A stretch of DNA of 64,000 nucleotides from Bradyrhizobium paxllaeri (GTDB taxonomy: Bacteria; Pseudomonadota; Alphaproteobacteria; Rhizobiales; Xanthobacteraceae). The notes below the pieces were generated by a model. That model ran no database searches and was not told where the DNA came from. It saw nothing but the letters and a program-made list of their open reading frames with translations. Positions 57,028 through 64,000 of the stretch are shown piece by piece. The translations under genes and the position numbers were made by a program. The stretch is from NCBI RefSeq assembly GCF_001693515.2, contig NZ_CP042968.1, positions 7,844,501 to 7,908,500 of the forward strand. Direction: 5' to 3'. Numbering within the stretch: position 1 is the first letter of the stretch; each line of letters opens with the position of its first letter.

Positions 57028-57684
57028 CTAGCACCCCCGACAGATGTTCAGGTTCGATTTTGGAAAAGCCCTTCGTTCGGGTTGCTGTGCTGCAGGTGCC
57101 GCCGGCTTTCCCGCAGGCTTGCTCTTGCCCTCTTCGATGAGCGTTGAAAATCTGACTGTCCCATCGTCCGAGATTTCGACGCGTGGCGTGGTGCCGCGAA
57201 CGCCCATGGTCGCGACCGGGGTGTCGACCTTCATATCCCCGGTCTTCGCGATTTTGCCGGCGATGATGGTGAAGGTTCCCTTGGTCAGATTGATCAGGCT
57301 GGAATTGGACGTCCCGTTTGGGTCGTAAACGAACTCGTTCAAGACCATGTGCGCGTTGTTCGCCAGATTGAACGAGGTGCCGTCGGTGAAGTTGATACCG
57401 ACCCGACCGTCGGCGCCGGTCGCAACCGCGTCGCCCTGATAGACGAGATCGCCAACTTTTGCCTGACCGGCCTGGCCTGCGGTGCTGGCCTGAACGACCA
57501 CAGCACCCGCACGTTCAATTGTGACCGAACCTGTGGCGACGACAACTCTTCCAATGGGTTTTGATGCGACATCCTGAACGGCGGGCGTTGCCGGACCGCG
57601 TTGCGCTTGAGCCGAACCGGGGAACAACCCTGCCGCTGCCAGAGCCAAACCTGCCACCAATGCGGTAATCGCATGCGTGCACAT
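57028..57684 (-). CDS. Secreted FecR-domain protein
   Basis: 218 residues. The signal peptide (MCTHAITALVAGLALAAAGLF) ends at SAQAQ. The FecR domain spans about 45-165, with VGDLVYQGDAVATGADGRVGINFTDGTSFNLANNAHMVLNEF and TPVATMGVRGT. There is no membrane helix, and no adjacent sigma factor as in classic FecR anti-sigma pairs, so it is probably of the surface-protein-associated FecR type. ATG 57684 has GAGGGG upstream. It is divergent from the tandem VCBS/RTX genes, next to which such proteins are often found. Confidence 0.85.
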   Translation of the reverse strand: MCTHAITALVAGLALAAAGLFPGSAQAQRGPATPAVQDVASKPIGRVVVATGSVTIERAGAVVVQASTAGQAGQAKVGDLVYQGDAVATGADGRVGINFTDGTSFNLANNAHMVLNEFVYDPNGTSNSSLINLTKGTFTIIAGKIAKTGDMKVDTPVATMGVRGTTPRVEISDDGTVRFSTLIEEGKSKPAGKPAAPAAQQPERRAFPKSNLNICRGC

Positions 57685-57775
57685 GATCGCCCCTCTTGTT
57701 GAGAGATCTTCGTAACAGCACCAGCCAGGGCGACATTAAACCCCGGTTCGGGGCAGCGCACCATCCGGCATTTGC

Positions 57776-57945
57776 TCAAAAGGATTACCTCTTTTGGGCC
57801 TAAACCTGATGCACATGGATTGGTCTATTTTGGAACCGGAGGTCTCGGCGGTCGGCCGTCGGCCGGAAGCGCCGGGATATCATGGTGCGCGCAGAGGCGG
57901 AACAGGAGGAATGCGCACCAAGGCGAGTGGCAGAGGGGGTCAACC
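57776..57945 (+). promoter_or_regulatory. Conserved leader of VCBS gene 1, duplicated at 62000-62159
   Basis: The leader of copy 1 (CAAAAGGATTAC..CTTTTGGGCC, then ATGGATTGGTCTATTTTGGAAC) is repeated almost unchanged before copy 2. In copy 2 the ATGGATTGG is in frame with the main start, but copy 1 carries two one-base differences that break this frame. The segment is therefore more likely a regulatory leader than coding. GAGGGGG follows at a proper distance before ATG 57946. Confidence 0.55.
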
Positions 57946-58587
57946 ATGCTCACTGGCAACGAACGAAAACCGGCGGCGGCCCTAGTTCCCCGTGTTATCA
58001 GCAACATCAAGGCGACGGCCATGCGGAACCTGCTCGGGCGTGCGAACGGCACTGCAGCTCAGGTGGTGGTTGGCGATCCCCGAAGCCGGGCCGATGCCGG
58101 CAGGTTCGGCATGCTGTGGCTGACAGCGCTGACCTTCTCGATGACGAACAAGGTCCAGGCCGCCGACCCGGACGTCACATTCCTGGACGACGACCTCATC
58201 ACATACAAGGACCTCGAGCACGGCGCGTTCGAGCTTGTAACCAAGGAGGCGATCCCGCGGCACTTGCTCGTTGAGGATCCCGGTCAGACAATCGTCCTGC
58301 ACCGGCAAGGGTCCTCGGTCAGCGTGAACGCAGTCACGAATTCTGCTGCGCGAATGGCGGAGTTGCAGGCGGCTCAGCAGGAAGCGCTCGCCACTGCCGA
58401 GAAAGGACCGGGGGCACCCGGATCAAGCACGCCTCCCTTCCTCGCCCCCCTGCAGGTGAAACCGATCAATTTCATTCAGATTGAGGAAGCCATCCCGGCG
58501 CAAAATTCGCTCACAATGCCCCCGCTGCTCTTCACTCCGCCCCCGAGGACATTCTCGGAAAGATACCGCCTCTGCCGCCGACACTGA
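57946..58587 (+). CDS. VCBS/RTX protein 1, N-terminal fragment before frameshift
   Basis: 213 residues. It shares its whole length with the start of copy 2 (62160 on): MLTGNERKPA, a conserved block around FGMLWLTALTFSM, and FLDDDLITYKDLEHGAFELVTKEAIPRHLLVEDPG, an N-terminal domain I cannot name. The frame leaves the copy 2 alignment at a C-run (58519-58523) and stops at 58587. Adding one C there restores reading into the VCBS frame and gives exactly the 26-residue spacing (NFIQ to GKIPP) seen in copy 2. GAGGGGG precedes the start. The intact gene would cover 57946-61955. Confidence 0.75.
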   Translation: MLTGNERKPAAALVPRVISNIKATAMRNLLGRANGTAAQVVVGDPRSRADAGRFGMLWLTALTFSMTNKVQAADPDVTFLDDDLITYKDLEHGAFELVTKEAIPRHLLVEDPGQTIVLHRQGSSVSVNAVTNSAARMAELQAAQQEALATAEKGPGAPGSSTPPFLAPLQVKPINFIQIEEAIPAQNSLTMPPLLFTPPPRTFSERYRLCRRH

Positions 58588-58619
58588 ACGCCGCGGCCGG
58601 GCCAACCGAAATCGACACC

Positions 58620-61600
58620 GTGGTCTTTGACGTCTTCACGGCAACCAGCGGCACCTTCGTTGCGAGCAGCTCCAACAGCAACGCCGCACTGACCTTCGGC
58701 ATCAGCGGAGGAAGCACCGGCAGCACCGTGCTCGATGGGGTGACGTACGATGTATCGAGAACCGGTCCCTACGGCACGCTTTACGTCAACAGTGCGACCG
58801 GCGCCTATACGTTCGTTCCGAATAGTGACGCCATCAACGCGCTGACCGCACCCACGACCACGAACTTCGTCATCACGGTATCCGACGGCACGCTGTCGGC
58901 CAGCCAAACCTTCACGATCGCCATCAACGGCGCCAACGATGCGGCCATCATTTCCGGCGCGATATCCGGCGCAGTTATCGAAGCCGGCGGCGTCGCCAAT
59001 GCCACGCCCGGCTCACCGACCGCGACCGGCATACTCACCGATACCGACGTCGACAATCCGCCCAATACTTTCACGGCGGTCACCTCGCCAAAGGCGAGCG
59101 CGGGAGGCTACGGCACTTTCACAATGACGGCGGCCGGCGTGTGGGCCTACACGCTCAACAACGCCAGCAGCGCGGTGCAGGCGCTCAATGCCGGCGACAC
59201 GCTGACCGACACCTTCACGGTGACGACGACCGACGGTACGCCGCAAGTGGTGACGATCACCATCCACGGCGCCGGCGACGCGGCCATCATTTCCGGCACG
59301 ACCACTGGCTCAGTCGTCGAAGCCGGCGGCGTCGCCAATGCTACAGCGGGCACCCCGACTGCGACGGGCACGCTTTCCAACACCGACGTCGACAATGCGT
59401 CCGACACGTTCACGGCAGTTAGCGCGCCGGCAGCGAGCGATGGCGGCTACGGCACCTTCACGATGACGGCGACCGGCGTGTGGACCTACACGCTCAACAA
59501 CGCCAACAGCGCGGTACAGGCACTCAATGTCGGAAACACGCTGACCGACACTTTCACGATAACCACCATAGACGGCACCGCGCAGGTGGTGACGATCACC
59601 ATTACCGGCACCAACGACGCGGCCGTCATTTCCGGCACAGCGACCGGCTCGGTGATCGAGGCCGGCGGCGTGGCCAATGCCACGCTTGGCACCCCGACCG
59701 CGACCGGCACGCTTACCGACGCTGACCCCGATAATGCGTCCAACAGCTTCACCGCGATTAGCTCGCCAAAGGCGAGCGCGGGCGGCTACGGCAGCTTCAC
59801 AATGACCGCAGCCGGCGTGTGGATATACACCGTCGACAACGCCAACAGCGCGGTGCAGGCGCTTAATGTCGGCGGCACGCTCACCGACACTTTCACGGTA
59901 ACCACCGTGGACGGCACCGCGCAGGTCGTGACGATCACCATTACCGGCACCAACGACGCCGCCATCATTTCCGGCACCGCGACCGGCTCGGTGATCGAGG
60001 CTGGCGCCACGCCCGGCGTGCCGAAAGCGACCGGCACGCTCACCGACACCGACGTCGACAATGCGCCAAACACGTTCACGGCAGTTAGTGCGCCGGCGGC
60101 GAGCGACGGCGGCTACGGCACCTTCACGATGACGGCGGCCGGCGTGTGGACCTACACGCTCGACGACGCCAACAGCGTGGTGCAGGCGCTCGATGTCGGC
60201 GACACGCTGACCGACACCTTCACGGTGACCTCCATAGACGGCACCGCTCGAATGGTGACGATCGCCATCCACGGCGCCAGCGACGCGGACCCCAACGATT
60301 TCGACAATCTGGCCCTCGGGACGGCCGTAAGCTTCGAACCGCCGAACATCGTCCATGGAACTCCTGGACATGACTCCATCGCAGGAGGCGGCGATGAGGG
60401 ACAAATCATCTATGGGGGCGCCGGTGATGACACCCTCAACGGCACCGGCAAAGCGGACATCATCTACGCAGGCTCCGGCAATGACACGGTCAAGGGCAAT
60501 GACGGAGATGACACGATCTACGGCGGCTCGGGAAGCGATACCATCAATGCCAACAATGGAAATGACACTATCATCGGCGGATTTGGAGCGGACTTTCTCA
60601 CCGGCAGCAATGGAGACGACACCTTCGCTTATCTGTCCGCAGTGGACTCCAACAGGGCACAGTTCGACATCATTTCCGATTTCAGATCGGGAGCCGATAA
60701 GATCGATTTGACGGCATTGGGTGCACTTGCGTTCCTGGCGCTGACGTCCACCAGCACGTCCGTGCCGGCGCATACTGTCGCGTGGCGCTATGACAGTGCA
60801 AGCAACGAAACAATCGTATACGTCAATCCGACGGATCAAACCTTGAGCATTGGCGATTCCAGCCTGGTGGAAATCCACCTGCAGGGGATCGCGACCGTTC
60901 AGCCTTCGGATTTCATCACGCAATCGGCGGCCGCACCCGTCGTGGCAGCCGAGGAGCTGATCAGCCCCGAGCTGACCGCTACCGTTACGGAAGAAGAGGC
61001 GGCTGTCGCCACCACCGCCGAAATACTGCCGGACTCGCCTCTCAATGACGGCACGCTCGTCGCTAATGGGAACTGGACGCCGCAAACGACCGGCGTGGAC
61101 GGCAGCTACGAGGCCGCTCGAAATCACAACGATTCGATCGATTATTCCAAGTTTGCCAGTTTCAGCTTCGACCAAGTCCCGACGCAGCCGACCGAAGCAA
61201 CCGATGACGGGTCAGTTGCGCCGGCGAGTGGAGCAGCAATCGATACGAAGACCGTCCACACCACGACGCCGACGGAGCAGAACTTCGCATTGAACCAGCA
61301 GGCGGTGATCGACACCGCCCTCTACGGCACGAATGTCGTCGCGATGAACGACGATATAGCCACGTCGCAACAGATCGACGATGGCCGCCCCCTGCATGAG
61401 AACAGCCGTGCCGAGCACTCGCACACTGAGGCGCCGTCGCATTCCGCAACGCACTCCAACATTGCTTGGAACAACGAAAATCAGGGACAAGGCCACGGTG
61501 CCAAGCCGCCAGTGGCGAATGACGTCGCGATCGATGACGATCCTAACGGCCATGCAAGCCATGCGAACTCAAACAGCCACCATTCGGCTTCAGACGAACC

Positions 61601-61955
61601 GAACAAGCACGCAACGGCGTCCAAGCATGAAGCCGCTGAGTTCGAACCAACGACAACCGCTGCTACTCCTGCCCCAGCGGCGGCCCATATGCATGGGCTT
61701 GGAGGCTCATTCCACTTCAAGGAAAAGATTTCTGCCGCTGGAGCCCCTACCGTCGTCGAGGACACGGAGGTGGGCCACATCGCAGTGTCGATCGGTCATC
61801 CCGCAGGAGCGACGGACCCCAACGATCTATCGGCGGTTTCGGAGATAGCCCAACCAATTGAACCGTCCTCACCAACGGACCACGCAAATTTCGGCCACGC
61901 CTGGGGCCACATGGGGCACGCCGCGGCCCATGCGGCGCACGAACTGATGGTGTGA
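58620..61955 (+). CDS. VCBS/RTX protein 1, main part: VCBS repeats, RTX nonapeptides, His-rich tail
   Basis: 1111 residues from GTG 58620, though this is probably the remainder of the gene starting at 57946 after a one-base loss. An entry region with FDVFTATSGTFVASSSNSN is followed by four VCBS-type repeats of 113 residues (58941-60284) and RTX calcium-binding nonapeptides (GGAGDDTLNG, GGSGSDTINA and similar, residues about 595-670). A T1SS-type C-terminal region (FDIISDFRSGADKIDLTALGAL) and a low-complexity His-rich tail of about 200 residues follow. This is the build of a calcium-folded protein secreted by a type I system. No T1SS genes are visible. Role: probably adhesin or biofilm protein, by family only. 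Confidence 0.85.
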   Translation: MVFDVFTATSGTFVASSSNSNAALTFGISGGSTGSTVLDGVTYDVSRTGPYGTLYVNSATGAYTFVPNSDAINALTAPTTTNFVITVSDGTLSASQTFTIAINGANDAAIISGAISGAVIEAGGVANATPGSPTATGILTDTDVDNPPNTFTAVTSPKASAGGYGTFTMTAAGVWAYTLNNASSAVQALNAGDTLTDTFTVTTTDGTPQVVTITIHGAGDAAIISGTTTGSVVEAGGVANATAGTPTATGTLSNTDVDNASDTFTAVSAPAASDGGYGTFTMTATGVWTYTLNNANSAVQALNVGNTLTDTFTITTIDGTAQVVTITITGTNDAAVISGTATGSVIEAGGVANATLGTPTATGTLTDADPDNASNSFTAISSPKASAGGYGSFTMTAAGVWIYTVDNANSAVQALNVGGTLTDTFTVTTVDGTAQVVTITITGTNDAAIISGTATGSVIEAGATPGVPKATGTLTDTDVDNAPNTFTAVSAPAASDGGYGTFTMTAAGVWTYTLDDANSVVQALDVGDTLTDTFTVTSIDGTARMVTIAIHGASDADPNDFDNLALGTAVSFEPPNIVHGTPGHDSIAGGGDEGQIIYGGAGDDTLNGTGKADIIYAGSGNDTVKGNDGDDTIYGGSGSDTINANNGNDTIIGGFGADFLTGSNGDDTFAYLSAVDSNRAQFDIISDFRSGADKIDLTALGALAFLALTSTSTSVPAHTVAWRYDSASNETIVYVNPTDQTLSIGDSSLVEIHLQGIATVQPSDFITQSAAAPVVAAEELISPELTATVTEEEAAVATTAEILPDSPLNDGTLVANGNWTPQTTGVDGSYEAARNHNDSIDYSKFASFSFDQVPTQPTEATDDGSVAPASGAAIDTKTVHTTTPTEQNFALNQQAVIDTALYGTNVVAMNDDIATSQQIDDGRPLHENSRAEHSHTEAPSHSATHSNIAWNNENQGQGHGAKPPVANDVAIDDDPNGHASHANSNSHHSASDEPNKHATASKHEAAEFEPTTTAATPAPAAAHMHGLGGSFHFKEKISAAGAPTVVEDTEVGHIAVSIGHPAGATDPNDLSAVSEIAQPIEPSSPTDHANFGHAWGHMGHAAAHAAHELMV
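58941..60284 (+). repeat. Four tandem VCBS repeats in protein 1 (339 bases each, last 327)
   Basis: Units begin at 58941, 59280, 59619 and 59958, each opening with a GCGGCCATCATTTCCGGC-like segment. The first three are exactly 339 bases (113 codons); the last is 327 because of a four-residue deletion. Each unit carries AGxVIEAGG, GTxTxTDxDN, FTMTAxGVWTYTLDNANSAVQALN and LTDTFTVTTxDGTxQVVTITI, typical of VCBS repeats. The sequence is similar enough for recombination between units. Confidence 0.88.
60410..60630 (+). other. RTX nonapeptide block of VCBS/RTX protein 1
   Basis: About seven GGxGxDxxx-type units (GGAGDDTLN, GSGNDTVKG, GGSGSDTIN, GGFGADFLT and similar) that fold into a calcium-binding beta-roll. 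This is the secretion-ready C-terminal signature of type I secreted proteins. It lies immediately after the VCBS repeats and before the His-rich tail. Confidence 0.85.
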
Positions 61956-61999
61956 GGGGCCGCTGATTGCAGCGCTGCCACCTCGGGCATCCCGAGTTC

Positions 62000-62027
62000 G
62001 GCCCAAAAGGATTACTCCTTTTGGGCC
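62000..62027. terminator. Long perfect hairpin between the two VCBS genes
   Basis: GGCCCAAAAGGA, loop TTAC, TCCTTTTGGGCC: 12 perfect pairs with a 4-base loop, 45 bases after the stop of copy 1 and 133 bases before the start of copy 2. It could end the first transcript or regulate the second. Copy 1 has a weaker version (6-base stem CAAAAG/CTTTTG) at 57777-57797 upstream of its own start, so the element belongs to the duplicated leader. Confidence 0.65.
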
Positions 62028-62159
62028 TAAAGCCTGACGCACATGGATTGGTCTACTTTGGAACAGGAGGTCTCGGCGCCGGGCGCGCCGGGATATCACG
62101 TGCGCGTGAAGCCTGAACAAGAAGAAATGCACACCAAGCAAGTGGCTGAGGGATCAACC

Positions 62160-64000
62160 ATGCTCACTGGCAACGAACGCAAGCCGGCGGCTCTGGTTTC
62201 TCGTGTCATCGGGAACCTCAAGGCGACGGCCGGCCGCGGCCCGCTCGGGCGTGCGAACGGAACTGCCGCTCAGGTCGTGGTTGACGATCCCAAAAGCCGG
62301 GCCGATGCCGGCAGGTTCGGCATGCTGTGGCTCACGGCCCTCACCTTCTCTATGACGACGAAGGTCCAGGCCGCCGACCCGAATGTCACATTCCTTGACG
62401 ACGACAGCATCACATACCGACACCTCGAGCACGGCGCGTTCGAGCTCATCACCAAGGAGGCAATCCCGCGGCACTTGCTCGTCGAGGATCCCGGACAGAC
62501 CGTCATCCTGCGTTCGCAGGGATCCTCGGTCAGCGTTACTCAGAGCACGAACTCGGCTGCGCGAATGGCCGAATTGCAGGCGGCCCAGCAGGAGGCGCTC
62601 GCCATCTACGAGAAGGGATTGGGGTCGACCGGATCGAGCACGCCTCCTGCCCTCGAGCCGCTGCCGGTGCAACCGATCAATTTCATCCAGACGGATGATT
62701 CTGCCCCGGAGCAGGATGCGACTGCTTTGCCGACGGTGATCCAGGCATCGGTCCAGGAGATGATCGTTGGAAAAATTCCGCCTCCCCCGCCAATACCGCC
62801 GACGCTGAACGCGATAATCGGGCCGACCGAAATCGACACCTCCATCTTTGACCTCTTCACCGCAACAAGCGGCACTTTCGTAGCCAGCAGCCCCAACAGC
62901 CCGACACTGACCTTCGGCATCAACGGAGGAACCGCCGGCAGCACCGTGATCGATGGCGTAACCTACGATGTGTCAAAGACTGGTCCCTACGGCACGCTTT
63001 TCGTCGATAGCACAACCGGCGACTACACCTTCGTTCCGGACAATGACGCGATCAATGCGCTGACTGCGCCGACCACCACGGATTTCATGATCACCGTATC
63101 CGACGGCACGCTCTCGGCCCGTCAGCCATTTACGATCGCCATCGATGGCGTCAACGACCATGCCATCATCTCCGGCGCCACCGATGGCACGGCGATCGAG
63201 GCCGGCGTCGCCGCCAACACCACGCTCGACGCGCTGAGCGCCAGCGGTGCGCGGAGCGCCAGCGGGACGCTCACCAGCGCCGATGTCGATGACGCGCCCA
63301 ATACTTTCACGGCTGTTGACACTCCGGCCACGAGCGCAGGCGGTTTCGGCGCCTTCACGATGACGACGGACGGCGTCTGGACCTACACGGTCGATGATTC
63401 CAACAGCGCGGTGCAGGCGCTCAATATCGGTGACACGCTGACCGACTCCTTCACGGTGACCACCATCGACGGCACCGCGCAGGTTGTGACACTCATCATC
63501 AAGGGCGCTAACGACGCAGCGGTCATTTCCGGCGCCACGGCCGGCTCCGTGACCGAGGACGGTGGCGCCAAGTGCGAGCCGCCGACGGCGACCGGCACGC
63601 TCACCGCTACCGACGTCGACAACGCGGCCGGTTTTACGGCGGTCAAATGCCCGACGGCTAGCGATGGCGGCTATGGCACCTTCACCATGACGAAGGACGG
63701 CACGTGGACCTACACGCTCGACGACAGCAACTGCGCGGTGCAGGCACTTAATGTCGGCGACACGCTGACCGACTGCTTTACGGTGACCTCGCTGGACGGC
63801 ACCGCGCAGCTGGTGACGGTTACCATCAATGGCAACAATGACGCCGCTATCATTTGCGGAACCAAGCATGGCTCGGTCATCGAGGCTGGCGGCGCGGCCA
63901 ATTCCGCATCCTGCAAACCAACCGCGACCGGCACGCTCACCGACACTGACGTCGACAACGCTCCCAACACCTTTACGGCGATCGATTCGCCAACAGCGAG
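62160..64000 (+). CDS. VCBS-repeat protein 2 (3' end cut by window)
   Basis: At least 613 residues, open to the window edge with no stop. It is a paralogue of protein 1, aligned from the first residue, and intact through the region where copy 1 is frameshifted. After the same N-terminal domain and a Pro-rich GKIPPPPPIPPT linker it has an entry domain and at least two full VCBS repeats (units at about 63159 and 63516, a third beginning 63843). Unlike copy 1 its later repeats carry six cysteines and extra lysines (AKCEPPT, VKCPTAS, SNCAVQ, TDCFTV, IICGTKHG, ASCKPT). GAGGGA precedes ATG 62160. It is probably secreted like copy 1, but the C-terminus is not visible. Confidence 0.85.
   Translation, partial: MLTGNERKPAALVSRVIGNLKATAGRGPLGRANGTAAQVVVDDPKSRADAGRFGMLWLTALTFSMTTKVQAADPNVTFLDDDSITYRHLEHGAFELITKEAIPRHLLVEDPGQTVILRSQGSSVSVTQSTNSAARMAELQAAQQEALAIYEKGLGSTGSSTPPALEPLPVQPINFIQTDDSAPEQDATALPTVIQASVQEMIVGKIPPPPPIPPTLNAIIGPTEIDTSIFDLFTATSGTFVASSPNSPTLTFGINGGTAGSTVIDGVTYDVSKTGPYGTLFVDSTTGDYTFVPDNDAINALTAPTTTDFMITVSDGTLSARQPFTIAIDGVNDHAIISGATDGTAIEAGVAANTTLDALSASGARSASGTLTSADVDDAPNTFTAVDTPATSAGGFGAFTMTTDGVWTYTVDDSNSAVQALNIGDTLTDSFTVTTIDGTAQVVTLIIKGANDAAVISGATAGSVTEDGGAKCEPPTATGTLTATDVDNAAGFTAVKCPTASDGGYGTFTMTKDGTWTYTLDDSNCAVQALNVGDTLTDCFTVTSLDGTAQLVTVTINGNNDAAIICGTKHGSVIEAGGAANSASCKPTATGTLTDTDVDNAPNTFTAIDSPTA

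Noticed and set aside
58941..60284. Regularly spaced direct repeats considered as a CRISPR array
   Set aside because: The unit is 339 bases, coding and in frame, with no short identical repeats and unique spacers; these are VCBS protein repeats.
59310..61175. 621-residue minus-strand open frame opposite the VCBS/RTX gene
   Set aside because: The repeated pattern mirrors the VCBS repeats of the sense gene; no independent motifs.
62043..62159. Possible 39-residue N-terminal extension of VCBS protein 2 from ATGGATTGG
   Set aside because: It is in frame in copy 2 only; copy 1 has two one-base indels here and neither ATG has a ribosome site, while GAGGGA stands before 62160.

Overview
This is a GC-rich, densely coded chromosomal segment from an alphaproteobacterium. 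It most resembles Bradyrhizobium or a close relative in the Nitrobacteraceae. That placement is inference from three things: many ABC-type solute-binding proteins and acyl-CoA enzymes, an acdS gene beside an Lrp-type regulator, and several families of short intergenic palindromic repeats. I saw no rRNA, tRNA, CRISPR array, transposase or phage gene.

Layout. 0-4.1 kb: an AttEFGH-like export operon (ATPase cut by the window edge, FtsX-type permease, Tat-exported lipocalin-like protein). 4.3-10.1 kb, minus strand: an orphan LivK-type binding protein and a two-gene RND efflux operon. 10.7-19.2 kb, plus strand: a run of iron-type alcohol dehydrogenase, acyl-CoA synthetase and a complete five-gene Dpp/Opp-type importer. 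19.4-28.2 kb, minus strand: an acyl-CoA catabolic block (biotin-dependent carboxylase pair, BKACE enzyme, AraC regulator, GST-like protein, two acyl-CoA dehydrogenases), with a divergent LivK gene. 29.6-36.0 kb: a TetR regulator with two matching palindromic operators, a small protein, a 1143-residue LplT-PlsC-Aas fusion and a FadD-like ligase. 36.1-40.2 kb: an HTH regulator divergent from a Gram-negative sortase system (VIT/VWA target with an LPKTAT sorting signal, and a class GN sortase). 40.3-50.1 kb: an ADP-forming acyl-CoA synthetase, a trypsin-like protease, a HAD hydrolase, a MoxR/VWA/RecQ run, and acdS with a divergent Lrp-type regulator. 50.1-57.7 kb: small or hypothetical genes, a frameshifted serine protease, a GT87-like membrane protein, a TctC-type binding protein, a TPR protein and a FecR-domain protein. 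57.8-64.0 kb: two tandem paralogous giant VCBS-repeat surface or secreted proteins. The first is split by an apparent one-base deletion and ends in RTX repeats and a His-rich tail. The second runs off the window.

Main points of interest: the tandem VCBS/RTX pair, with a shared leader, an apparent frameshift in a C-tract and unexpected cysteines in copy 2; the sortase/VIT-VWA pair; the paired TetR operators; the acyl-CoA catabolic block of unknown substrate; and palindromic repeats at many operon ends between 4 and 43 kb, with none seen from 43 to 64 kb.
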